Shown one piece after another: positions 7,678 through 15,688 of a stretch of DNA of 32,545 nt (its first letter is position 1; each line of letters opens with the position of its first letter). The translations under genes and the position numbers were made by a program. The notes under the pieces were generated by a model. The model was given only the letters and a program-made list of their open reading frames with translations. It did no database searches and was not told the origin of the DNA. Origin of the DNA: Scytonema sp. RU_4_4 (GTDB lineage Bacteria > Cyanobacteriota > Cyanobacteriia > Cyanobacteriales > Nostocaceae); assembly GCA_012031965.1 (NCBI GenBank), contig JAAUSC010000064.1:1-32545 (forward strand), given 5' to 3'.

Positions 7678-10600
7678 ATGAAACGTATCGTCTTAATTGC
7701 TGGGTTTGAATCATTCAACGCCGAATTGTATCGGAAGGCAGCTTTTCTGGCGACTTCTCGTGTCAGTGAGTTGGATATTTGCGTGTTTAGCGATCGCGAT
7801 ATCACCACCAAACGGACTGAGGTGGAAGCAGCACTTGATAATGCTGATGTGTTTTTTGGCAGCTTGCTGTTTGATTATGATCAAGTGTTGTGGTTGCGCG
7901 ATCGCATTACCCATATCCCCATCCGCCTCGTATTTGAATCAGCTTTAGAATTGCTGAGTTTAACCAAGTTGGGCGATTTCGCCATTGGCGATAAACCCAA
8001 AGGAATGCCCAAACCAGTTAAATTCATCCTGGACAAATTCAGCAACGGACGTGAGGAAGATAAACTCGCAGGTTATATTAGCTTTTTAAAAATAGGACCA
8101 AAACTATTGAAATATGTGCCAGTGCAAAAAGTGCAAGACTTACGCAACTGGCTTATTATATATGGTTACTGGAATGCTGGTGGACCAGAAAACGTTGCTG
8201 CTTTATTCTGGACATTAGCAGAAAAATACTTAGATCTAAAAGTCGGTGACATTCCTCCGCCAGTCGAAACCCCGAATATGGGGCTATTGCATCCCGATTA
8301 TCAGGGGTTTTTTGAATCACCACGGGCGTACCTAGAGTGGTATCAGCAGGAAAAGACAAGGAGACAAGGGGAGCCAGCACTGCGGGAGGGTTTCCAACGC
8401 CAGATACCTACGGAGGGAGACCCTCCTGCAGTACAGGCTCCTCCGCAGGTGTCTGGCGTAGACAAGGAGACAAGGGGAAAATTTTTCATCCAAAATCCAG
8501 TAGTGGGAATTCTCCTCTATCGCAAGCACGTTATCACCAAACAACCTTACATACCCCAACTCATTCGCCATTTTGAAGAAGCTGGCTTGATACCATTACC
8601 CATCTTTATTAATGGTGTAGAAGGTCATGTGGCGGTGCGAGATTGGATGACAACCGACTACGAAACCCAGCAAAGACAACTAGGAAATGTAGAAATTGCC
8701 TCTCTTTCTCCAGAAGCAGTCAAGGTTGACGCCATTGTTTCAACTATTGGTTTTCCTCTGGTGGGTGGTCCTGCTGGTTCAATGGAAGCGGGAAGACAAG
8801 TTGATGTAGCAAAACGCATCCTTACTGCTAAAAACATACCATACATTGTCGCCGCACCATTGCTGATTCAAGATATTTACTCTTGGACACGCCAAGGTAT
8901 TGGAGGATTGCAAAGTGTTGTGTTATATGCTTTACCAGAACTAGATGGGGCAATAGACACCGTTCCCCTTGGTGGTTTAGTAGGAGAAAAAATTTATCTG
9001 GTTCCCGAACGGGTGCAGCGGTTAATTGGGAGAGTGAAAAACTGGGTTGTTTTACGGCAAAAACCTGTATCTGAACGAAAGATTGGAATTATTTTGTATG
9101 GGTTCCCGCCTGGTTACGGTGCTGTGGGAACAGCTGCGTTGTTAAATGTACCAAAAAGTTTACTGAAATTCCTTCAAGCACTGAAAGACCAAGGTTATAC
9201 GGTCGGGGATTTGCCTGAAGATGGAGAAGAGTTAATTCGCCAAGTCAAAGAAGCGGACGACTTGAAATGGGAAGACGGAAAAAATTTCCCCCCCTCTCCC
9301 CCTCCCCTTGTCCCCCCCTCCTCCGTTAACGTCCGCACTTTGGAAACATGGTTGGGATATCTCCGCACATCCAGGATTGAGAAACAATGGAAGTCTCTGA
9401 CGGGTAGTGGGATTAAAACTTATGGTGATGAATTTCATATTGGCGGTGTTCAGCTAGGAAATGTTTGGATAGGTGTACAACCACCATTGGGATTACAAGG
9501 TGATCCGATGCGGTTGATGTTTGAACGGGATTTAACTCCTCATCCCCAGTACGCTGCTTTTTATAAATGGCTGCAAAATGAATTTGAAGCTGATGCTGTT
9601 GTTCACTTTGGGATGCACGGTACTGTAGAATGGTTGCCTGGTTCTCCTTTGGGGAATACGGGGTATTCTTGGTCTGATATTCTGTTGGGAGATTTGCCTA
9701 ATCTATATATATATGCGGCGAATAATCCTTCGGAATCGATTCTGGCGAAGCGTCGCGGTTATGGGGTGTTAATTTCTCACAATGTCCCGCCTTATGGTCG
9801 TGCGGGTTTGTATAAGGAGTTGGTGACGCTTCGGGATTTGATTGCGGAGTATCGAGAGGATCCGCAGAAGAATTATGTCCTCAAGGAAGCGATTTGTAAG
9901 AAGATTGTGGATACTGGTCTGGATGCTGATTGTCCGTTTGAGGATGCGAAGCGGTTGGGGATTGGGTTTACGCCTGAGAATATTCGGATGTTTAGTGGTC
10001 ATGCTTTTGATGATTATCTTGTGAAGTTGTACGAGTATTTGCAGGTTTTGGAGAATCGTCTGTTTTCTTCTGGGTTACATGTTTTGGGGGAAAAGCCGAA
10101 TGAGGAGGAGTTGGCGGGGTATTTGGAGGCTTATTTTGGAAACGTAGACGCGCAGCGGCTTCCCCCTGGGGTACCGCAGAGGCGCAGAGAACACAGAGAG
10201 GAAGAGGAAGAGGAGAGGTTGATTCGTGAGTTATTGGAACAAACGACTGATGAGTTGACAAATCTGGTGCGGGGTTTGAATGGGGAGTATATTCTGCCTG
10301 CGCCTGGTGGGGATTTGTTGCGGGATGGTGTGGGTGTTTTGCCTACGGGGAGAAATATTCATGCTTTGGATCCTTATCGTATGCCTTCGCCTGCGGCGTA
10401 TGCACGGGGACGGGAAATTGGTCAAAAAATTATTGCGCAGCATTTGCAAGAGAATGGGATGTATCCGGAGACTGTGGCGGTGATGTTATGGGGTTTGGAT
10501 GCGATTAAAACTAAGGGGGAATCTCTTGGTATTCTTTTGGAGTTGGTGGGGGCGGAAGCTCTGAAGGAGGGGACGGGAAGAATTGTTCGTTATGAGTTGA

Positions 10601-11520
10601 AGCCTTTGGCTGAGGTGGGACATCCCCGGATTGATGTGTTGGGGAATTTGTCTGGGATTTTCCGAGATAGTTTTGTGAATATTATTGAGTTGTTGGATGA
10701 TTTGTTTCTACGAGCGGCTGGGGCTGATGAGCCAGAAGATCAGAATTTTATTAGGAAGCATGCTTTGGCTTTGAAGGCGCAAGGGGTGGAGAATGTCTCG
10801 GCGAGGCTGTTTTCTAACCCTGCGGGTGATTTTGGTTCTTTGGTGAATGACCGCGTGGTTGATAGTAATTGGGAATCTGGAGGTGAGTTGGGGGATACTT
10901 GGCAAGGTCGCAATGTGTTTAGTTATGGTAGACAAGATAAAGGTCAAGCTAGACCAGAAGTGCTGACTCAACTATTGCAAAGTACCAGTCGTATTGTTCA
11001 AGAAATTGATTCTGTGGAATACGGTTTGACTGATATTCAAGAATATTATGCGAATACTGGTGGTTTGAAGAAAGCGGCGGAAAAACAACGCGGTAAGAAA
11101 GTCACAACTAGCTTCGTGGAAAGCTTCTCGAAGGATACGACTCCCCGAAATTTGGATGATTTGTTGCGGATGGAGTATCGCAGCAAGTTGCTGAATCCTA
11201 AATGGGCGGAGGCGATGGCGAATCAGGGTTCGGGTGGTGCTTATGAGATTTCTCAACGCATGACGGCGTTGATTGGTTGGGGCGGTACTGCTGATTTTAC
11301 TGATGATTGGGTCTATGACCAAGCTGCTGATACTTATGCTTTAGATGCAGAGATGGCGGAGAAATTGCGGAAGGCGAATCCGGAAGCTTTTCGTAATCTT
11401 GTGGGGAGGATGTTAGAGGCGCATGGACGCGGTTTTTGGCAAGCGAGTGAGGAGAAGTTGCAGAAGTTACGCGAGTTGTATGAGTTGACGGATGAGGAGT
11501 TGGAAGGGGTGACGGTTTAA
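7678..11520 (+). CDS. chlH: Magnesium chelatase subunit H
   Basis: 1280 residues, close to the length usual for cyanobacterial ChlH. This is the large porphyrin-binding subunit that, with ChlI and ChlD, inserts Mg2+ into protoporphyrin IX, the committed step to chlorophyll. The N-terminus (about 1-165, MKRIVLIAGFESFNAELY...) is the DUF3479 domain and the rest is the CobN/Mg-chelatase fold, with conserved blocks such as HFGMHGTVEWLPG and NNPSESILAKRRGYG. Three internal stretches look foreign: residues about 225-262, about 534-550 (proline-rich) and about 822-845 (Arg/Glu-rich). Each corresponds to repeat-like DNA and leaves the frame open. The second half is strikingly G/T rich on the coding strand, which also creates several spurious antisense frames. 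No chlI/chlD or gun4 gene is adjacent, but a TIR-GUN4 protein lies 14 kb downstream. Confidence 0.97.
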   Translation: MKRIVLIAGFESFNAELYRKAAFLATSRVSELDICVFSDRDITTKRTEVEAALDNADVFFGSLLFDYDQVLWLRDRITHIPIRLVFESALELLSLTKLGDFAIGDKPKGMPKPVKFILDKFSNGREEDKLAGYISFLKIGPKLLKYVPVQKVQDLRNWLIIYGYWNAGGPENVAALFWTLAEKYLDLKVGDIPPPVETPNMGLLHPDYQGFFESPRAYLEWYQQEKTRRQGEPALREGFQRQIPTEGDPPAVQAPPQVSGVDKETRGKFFIQNPVVGILLYRKHVITKQPYIPQLIRHFEEAGLIPLPIFINGVEGHVAVRDWMTTDYETQQRQLGNVEIASLSPEAVKVDAIVSTIGFPLVGGPAGSMEAGRQVDVAKRILTAKNIPYIVAAPLLIQDIYSWTRQGIGGLQSVVLYALPELDGAIDTVPLGGLVGEKIYLVPERVQRLIGRVKNWVVLRQKPVSERKIGIILYGFPPGYGAVGTAALLNVPKSLLKFLQALKDQGYTVGDLPEDGEELIRQVKEADDLKWEDGKNFPPSPPPLVPPSSVNVRTLETWLGYLRTSRIEKQWKSLTGSGIKTYGDEFHIGGVQLGNVWIGVQPPLGLQGDPMRLMFERDLTPHPQYAAFYKWLQNEFEADAVVHFGMHGTVEWLPGSPLGNTGYSWSDILLGDLPNLYIYAANNPSESILAKRRGYGVLISHNVPPYGRAGLYKELVTLRDLIAEYREDPQKNYVLKEAICKKIVDTGLDADCPFEDAKRLGIGFTPENIRMFSGHAFDDYLVKLYEYLQVLENRLFSSGLHVLGEKPNEEELAGYLEAYFGNVDAQRLPPGVPQRRREHREEEEEERLIRELLEQTTDELTNLVRGLNGEYILPAPGGDLLRDGVGVLPTGRNIHALDPYRMPSPAAYARGREIGQKIIAQHLQENGMYPETVAVMLWGLDAIKTKGESLGILLELVGAEALKEGTGRIVRYELKPLAEVGHPRIDVLGNLSGIFRDSFVNIIELLDDLFLRAAGADEPEDQNFIRKHALALKAQGVENVSARLFSNPAGDFGSLVNDRVVDSNWESGGELGDTWQGRNVFSYGRQDKGQARPEVLTQLLQSTSRIVQEIDSVEYGLTDIQEYYANTGGLKKAAEKQRGKKVTTSFVESFSKDTTPRNLDDLLRMEYRSKLLNPKWAEAMANQGSGGAYEISQRMTALIGWGGTADFTDDWVYDQAADTYALDAEMAEKLRKANPEAFRNLVGRMLEAHGRGFWQASEEKLQKLRELYELTDEELEGVTV
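8355..8478. repeat. Palindromic repeat inserted inside chlH with 18-bp direct repeats
   Basis: GACAAGGAGACAAGGGGA occurs at 8355-8372 and again at 8461-8478. Between them lies palindromic DNA, including CGCCAGATACCTACGGAG at 8398-8415 with a 16/18 inverted match at 8441-8458. It encodes residues about 226-267, low-complexity residues not expected in ChlH. The two direct repeats are 106 bases apart, so they are read in different frames. Confidence 0.8.
9280..9329. repeat. C-rich low-complexity insertion in chlH
   Basis: A run of C-rich DNA encodes a proline-rich stretch NFPPSPPPLVPPSS at residues about 538-551. It resembles the CCCTCTCCCCCTCCCC-type repeats scattered in cyanobacterial genomes. 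It lies between two conserved ChlH blocks, presumably in a surface loop. Confidence 0.65.
10141..10215. repeat. ACCGCAGAGGCGCAGAG repeat inserted in chlH
   Basis: ACCGCAGAGGCGCAGAG at 10173-10189, followed by purine-rich DNA, encodes residues about 822-846, ending in REHREEEEEER. Nearly the same word, with one extra G, occurs in non-coding DNA at 32450-32467, so this is a dispersed repeat read in frame. GC content and residue composition differ from the flanking conserved ChlH sequence. Confidence 0.75.
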
Positions 11521-11621
11521 AAAGAAAGAACTCAAAACTCAGTTGTCAGAACGAGCGAATGAGTTCTGTACAATTGGGTTGAGAATAATACCAATTCTAT
11601 GTGAAATTGCACATTATCGCC

Positions 11622-11735
11622 CAATACGGTTCAGTTAAGAGAATTGACCAACCCTCAATCTTTGTAGGGACGTTGCAATGCAATGTTTCTACACACCCGA
11701 AATTCCCACCGTTCAGCCCTAACTGAACTGTATTG
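11622..11735. mobile_element. 114-bp MITE with 18-bp inverted ends and 10-bp target duplication
   Basis: The left end CAATACGGTTCAGTTAAG (11622-11639) and right end (11718-11735, the reverse complement with two mismatches) bound 114 bp with no coding capacity. The direct repeat CATTATCGCC flanks it exactly, at 11612-11621 and 11736-11745. Such a target duplication is direct evidence of transposition, and 10 bp is in the range of IS4-family elements. Inside is a hairpin-forming word, TGTAGGGACGTTGCA (11663-11677), pairing with 11679-11693. The ends match those of the IS4-type remnant at 16808-17104. Confidence 0.9.
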
Positions 11736-12418
11736 CATTATCGCCCGCACACTAGAAGTGTGGAGGCTTCCCGCTTTCTTAGGATGTAGCATTTTACCTC
11801 TGTAGGTATTTGGCGTTGGTGTTAAAATCCTCACCCAACTGTATTCTGTGTTTTGTGTTTTGTGTTGTGTGTTTTTCTTGTTTAAAAAGCAAGTTACAAA
11901 AAGACGACGAAAGCCCTTTCTTTTATATGTTCTTTGATATTTTTAGTCTAAATTCCTGTTTTTAAGTATTTATAACTTCATTCACATCGACTGTTTTTTG
12001 TCAAAAAAAATAATTTTCATTTTTTGTAAAATACTGAATTTCATGTATAGATATACCCAGACAAAATAACACAAACTAAAAATATTCTTGTCATTTATTC
12101 TTGTCTGTCATTGATTCTTGTCATTAAATTGCTATTTCAATTAATGACACGTTATTCAGGTCCCTATGATAAAAAATGATTCATTAAGTTTTTATTGATG
12201 AAATTTTCTATGGTTTAATTAACTTATGTTTAATGCTTATTTTTTTCTCTCAATAAGGTATAATAGTAATAACGTCTATGCTAAAAACGCAAGATTACCC
12301 TAATCATTTGACTTGGCGATACCACCAAATAATGCCGTTAAGTATTGACATAACTTGCAATGGAACGTATTGGAGCGTATTATTGCTTATAGCTAGCAGA
12401 AATCACTCTAAAAAGAGG

Positions 12419-12448
12419 TTGACTTGAGTCACGCTTACGCGTTAAATT
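12419..12448 (+). promoter_or_regulatory. Candidate sigma-70 promoter for the riboswitch transcript
   Basis: TTGACT at 12419-12424, an 18-base spacer, then TAAATT at 12443-12448. Transcription would begin near 12455, about 10 bases before the 5' strand of the riboswitch P1 helix. Position and spacing make this plausible; it is not proven. Confidence 0.55.
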
Positions 12449-12464
12449 CTTAACAAATCTACAT

Positions 12465-12705
12465 CAGTCTGCTTAATCCACGGATTACCCCAAACATTTT
12501 GTGACTTCGGGGTAAGCCTGGAACGGAGGAACCAAGTTTGGGGCTTATCTCATAGAAGAGCGAAGGATGAAAAATGAAGAATGAAAAAAGACAAAATTAT
12601 TCCTGTTCTTTCTTCTGTCTTTTTTTTTCTTTCTTCCGTTCTGTAAGAAGGACATCTCTCAGTCCTAGCCCGTCAGCTAACTTCGTCGGCATTGAGAGGA
12701 GACTG
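12465..12705 (+). ncRNA. ydaO/yuaA (cyclic-di-AMP) riboswitch
   Basis: The conserved 5' core ACGGAGGAACCA, then TTTGGGG and TTATCTC (12522-12557), and the 3' core AGGACATCTCTCAGTCCT with CCCGTCAGCTAACTTCG (12649-12686) match the ydaO class, including the closely related Thermoanaerobacter RNA of known structure (recalled). Helix P1 pairs CAGTCT (12465-12470) with AGACTG (12700-12705). CTCTCA (12656-12661) pairs with TGAGAG (12693-12698). Two peripheral stems are enlarged: TTACCCC...GGGGTAA at 12485-12515, and a long purine/pyrimidine hairpin at about 12560-12640. ydaO RNAs sense c-di-AMP and usually turn genes off when it is bound. The 165 bases to the glycosyltransferase start should hold the expression platform, which I could not resolve. 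Confidence 0.93.
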
Positions 12706-12870
12706 AACGAGCAGCATTCTTACTTTGTAATGCATTGTTCTCGTCAGTGTCCTTGGCTGGTATCAGTGCGCTTCGTTGTACCTGTCCTTGACCATGAGAA
12801 AAGAACTTTATTACCTTTTCTTCGGGTCTGTGAGGCAGGATAAGTTGCCATATCATGGTGAAGTTCAACT

Positions 12871-14160
12871 ATGTTACCGACCAAAAAACATCGCATAGCT
12901 CTGATTTCTGTTGATGGAGACCCTGCTGCAGAAATTGGACAGGAAGAGGCTGGGGGACAAAATGTTTATGTGCGTCAAGTCGGTTATGCGCTTGCTGGGC
13001 AAGGTTGGCAGGTGGATATGTTCACTCGCCAAAATCACCCTGAGCAGCCTACCATTGTGCAACATGAACCACTCTGTCGTACTATCCGGTTGAAGGCTGG
13101 ACCTGCTGAGTTTATAGGGCGAGATAACTTATTCCACCATCTGCCAGAATTCATTGCAGAGTTTCAGGCATTCCAACAAGAGCAAGGATTTCAGTACCCT
13201 TTGATTCATACGAACTATTGGTTATCCTCTTGGGTGGGTTTGGAACTGAAAAAACAGCAACCGTTGATTCAATTGCATACTTATCACTCTTTAGGAGCAG
13301 TCAAGTACAGCGCTATTTCTGATATCCCAGCAATTGCTAGCATGCGAATAGCCGTTGAAAAAGCCTGTCTGGAAAGTGTGGATCGAGTTATTGCAACTAG
13401 TCCTCAAGAACAGGAACATATGCGAAGACTCGTTTCCACTAAAGGGCAAATAGAAATTGTTCCTTGTGGAACTGATATCGATAAGTTTGGGTTCATTCAA
13501 AGGTCTGCAGCACGGAAGGAGTTAGGAATTGCACCTGATGTTAAGATGGTTCTCTACGTCGGCCGCTTTGATCAGCGCAAGGGGATCGAGACACTTGTGC
13601 GAGCCATTGCAAAATCTCGTTTGCGGGCTAGTTTGCGGGATCAGGCTAACCTACAACTCGTCATTGGTGGTGGCTATCGTCCTGGTCATAGCGATGCGAA
13701 CGAGTGCGATCGCATCGCAAGCATCGTAGCTGAACTCGGATTGGAGAATTGTACAACCTTTCCAGGTCGCCTAGATGATGCTATTCTCCCCTCCTACTAT
13801 GCAGCCGCAGATGTGTGTGTTGTACCAAGTCACTACGAGCCTTTTGGTTTAGTTGCAATTGAAGCAATGGCTAGTCGGACTCCAGTCGTGGCTAGTGATG
13901 TTGGGGGATTACGGTTTACAGTCGTACCTGAAGTGACTGGGTTACTGGTTCCCCCTAAAGATGAAGTTGCTTTTGCTGCTGCTATTGACCGCATTTTGCT
14001 CAACTCAGCTTGGCGAGATCAACTCGGTGAGGCTGGGCGACAACGAGTAGAAATTGCCTTCAGCTGGCATAGTGTGGCATCCCGCTTGACTCAGATCTAC
14101 ACACATCTACTCGCTCCAGTCATGACCTCAAGAGAGACCAAACCTCAAGTTGCAGCTTAA
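12871..14160 (+). CDS. GT4 glycosyltransferase, sucrose-phosphate-synthase-like
   Basis: 429 residues with a GT-B fold. The N-terminal domain has the EEAGGQNVYVRQVG loop typical of the SPS/sucrose-synthase/MshA group of GT4 enzymes. The C-terminal nucleotide-sugar domain begins at LYVGRFDQRKGIETL and contains the E(x7)E motif HYEPFGLVAIE. The length fits a minimal single-domain sucrose-phosphate synthase without a phosphatase domain. Sucrose is a compatible solute, and c-di-AMP governs osmotic balance in many bacteria, so the ydaO riboswitch directly upstream fits an osmolyte role (inference). A role in polysaccharide synthesis is the main alternative. The start follows a weak GGTGA about 10 bases upstream. 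Confidence 0.88.
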   Translation: MLPTKKHRIALISVDGDPAAEIGQEEAGGQNVYVRQVGYALAGQGWQVDMFTRQNHPEQPTIVQHEPLCRTIRLKAGPAEFIGRDNLFHHLPEFIAEFQAFQQEQGFQYPLIHTNYWLSSWVGLELKKQQPLIQLHTYHSLGAVKYSAISDIPAIASMRIAVEKACLESVDRVIATSPQEQEHMRRLVSTKGQIEIVPCGTDIDKFGFIQRSAARKELGIAPDVKMVLYVGRFDQRKGIETLVRAIAKSRLRASLRDQANLQLVIGGGYRPGHSDANECDRIASIVAELGLENCTTFPGRLDDAILPSYYAAADVCVVPSHYEPFGLVAIEAMASRTPVVASDVGGLRFTVVPEVTGLLVPPKDEVAFAAAIDRILLNSAWRDQLGEAGRQRVEIAFSWHSVASRLTQIYTHLLAPVMTSRETKPQVAA

Positions 14161-14391
14161 TTTCTACAGCTTTAATAGTGTTGAGGAACTTTTCGGCTTC
14201 TTTGTATCTCAATAGCCTTGGTGGCGACTGGTGTTACCAAGTGCAAGGTGGAAAATACTCCGGATTGAGCACTTAAAATGCAGCACTAATAAAGAAAGCG
14301 ATTCTGCTTGATGGCTGCACCAAATAGCATTAAACCCGTACAAACAGTAAAAAACAGGTCACTAAACCTTTCACATCAGGGAGTTATGGAT

Positions 14392-14613
14392 ATGCTGAAT
14401 ATTGGAGATTACGCACAGCATCAAATCACAGGGCAGATAGGCCAAGTTATCGGTTATGGACATCAAATACTGCATGGAGTCTATTTAACCACCCTAAAAG
14501 TACGAGCAACTAACACTCAAGAAATGAATCATCAGAGTAGATTTATTGAGGATGTCTACTCGGCATGGGTCTTAGCAGAGTCAACAGAAAGCGGCGTGGT
14601 ACTGCAAGCTTGA
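14392..14613 (+). CDS. Small conserved cyanobacterial protein (SH3/KOW-like barrel)
   Basis: 73 residues from the ATG at 14392, which has GGGAG 8 bases upstream. Earlier in-frame starts at 14308 (TTG) and 14311 (ATG) would add about 27 low-quality residues. The core IGDYAQHQITGQIGQVIGYG looks like a small beta barrel, with glycines and alternating hydrophobics as in SH3-like folds. I recall short cyanobacterial proteins of this type but no assigned function. A strong hairpin follows the stop. Confidence 0.6.
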   Translation: MLNIGDYAQHQITGQIGQVIGYGHQILHGVYLTTLKVRATNTQEMNHQSRFIEDVYSAWVLAESTESGVVLQA

Positions 14614-14640
14614 TAAGTTTAGAGACATTAGTATTGTGAA

Positions 14641-14679
14641 CATAGTAGGGGAAGCCCACTGGGCTATTCCTCTGCTATG
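14641..14679 (+). terminator. Hairpin after the small conserved gene
   Basis: CATAGTAGGGGAAGCCC pairs with GGGCTATTCCTCTGCTATG around a short loop, with minor mismatches and one bulge. It starts 28 bases after the stop. No T run follows, so it may be a terminator-like or RNA-stabilising structure. Confidence 0.55.
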
Positions 14680-14715
14680 ACTTGCATATTAGAGTTGAAG
14701 ATTGCCTCTAGATTT

Positions 14716-14748
14716 TTTGGAATAATTTATTCTTTGGAAGTCCCTAAA
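14716..14748. repeat. 33-bp dispersed repeat, copy 1
   Basis: Matches 18060-18092 at 31 of 33 positions, ending in TGGAAGTCCCTAAA in both copies. Each copy lies at or near the 3' end of a - strand gene. Possibly one end of a mobile element, but no partner end was identified. Confidence 0.8.
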
Positions 14749-14835
14749 AGCCTGGAACAACCAAATTACGTTCATACACATGATGTCCCATTTGTGAGCG
14801 TGCGTAAGTCCTCATCTAGTTTGAGTTCTGAATCA

Positions 14836-15519
14836 TCAAGCTCTGCCAGGTCCTTTAGTGGGTTTAATAACTTTTGCTGGTACTCCAATGGCTATGGACA
14901 AGGGAGGGATGTCTTTATTAACAACAGCTCCAGCCCCAATCACACTTCCTTTGCCAATAGTGACTCCATCTAAGATCCTAACTCCAGAGCCTATCCAACA
15001 GTTATCCTGAATTTCAATTCCTTCGCGGGTTAATTCAGGTTCTCTGTGATTGTTAGCGTAAATAGTTGTATGTGATGCAATCAGGCAATCTTTACCAATT
15101 TTGATATGACCGGGACCAGCCATGCAGATATAAGGTCCCAAATATGAGTTTTCACCAATCTCGATCAAACAATCAGAAACTGTAGCTTTGATATCAACAC
15201 CGCGATCAATACAAACATTCTTACCAATACGTAGTAAGCTGTTTGGCGCTTTCATGTCAAAGCGTACATCTCGCATAATTCTAGTATCATCGCCAATTTC
15301 AATTGAACAGCCTCCCAAAAACTCTACTCCTGTTTGCATGTAAACTCCCTGACCCATACGAGCAAGTATGAAACGGTAGCCTAGCCGTCGTAGCACAACG
15401 CCAAGGGGACGAGGAATCCATCCGAGCAGATTAATTATGGTCAACTCTATTATCCGTGACAAAACTGTAGGTGAGGTAGGCGGTAGTTGGTTAATGTTGA
15501 GTGCTTCTTGGACTGTCAT
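14836..15519 (-). CDS. Hexapeptide-repeat acyltransferase (left-handed beta-helix)
   Basis: 227 residues from the ATG at 15519 (MTVQEALNINQL), with AAGG 7 bases upstream. The open frame extends to 15606, but the extra N-terminal residues come from the GCTACGCCCCGCTGCGCTAACAG repeat DNA. From about residue 70 there are many imperfect hexapeptides (such as IEIGDD, LRIGKN, IEIGEN, IKIGKD, VTIGKG), forming a left-handed beta-helix as in serine, maltose and sugar O-acetyltransferases. The motif IYANNHREP supplies the likely catalytic histidine. It probably acetylates a sugar in surface polysaccharide synthesis, consistent with the GT2 gene upstream on the same strand. The acceptor is unknown. Confidence 0.87.
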   Translation of the reverse strand: MTVQEALNINQLPPTSPTVLSRIIELTIINLLGWIPRPLGVVLRRLGYRFILARMGQGVYMQTGVEFLGGCSIEIGDDTRIMRDVRFDMKAPNSLLRIGKNVCIDRGVDIKATVSDCLIEIGENSYLGPYICMAGPGHIKIGKDCLIASHTTIYANNHREPELTREGIEIQDNCWIGSGVRILDGVTIGKGSVIGAGAVVNKDIPPLSIAIGVPAKVIKPTKGPGRA

Positions 15520-15688
15520 AGTTTTTCCTTTTACTAACAGACTAGCTTGAAAATAGAACTCAGAACTGGTGAACGGGCTACGCCCCGCTGCGCTAACAGA
15601 ACTCATTCGGGAAGATAAATTTTCATACGTTCTGGTACACCGCAGTTCATGAGGGCTATTTATAAATAACCTCTTACACCAACAGAAG

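Larger units (their letters stand above)
11521..12464. other. Long AT-rich intergenic region after chlH
   Basis: No credible gene. It holds the MITE at 11622-11735, a stretch of very AT-rich DNA at about 11880-12260, and three imperfect tandem copies of ATTCTTGTCATT at 12084-12125. A candidate promoter for the downstream riboswitch is at 12419-12448. No rho-independent terminator with a T run was found directly after chlH. Confidence 0.6.

Noticed and set aside
9769-11322. Several antisense open frames of 72-116 residues opposite chlH
   Set aside because: They arise from the G/T-rich codon use of chlH, have low-complexity Arg/Ile/Thr composition, and no ribosome sites or family resemblance.
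12574-12868. Open frames on both strands (89 and 63 residues) before the glycosyltransferase
   Set aside because: They lie within the riboswitch and its expression platform and look unlike proteins.
15520-15606. N-terminal extension of the acyltransferase
   Set aside because: It is translated repeat DNA (GGGCTACGCCCCGCTGCGC); a proper ribosome site precedes 15519.
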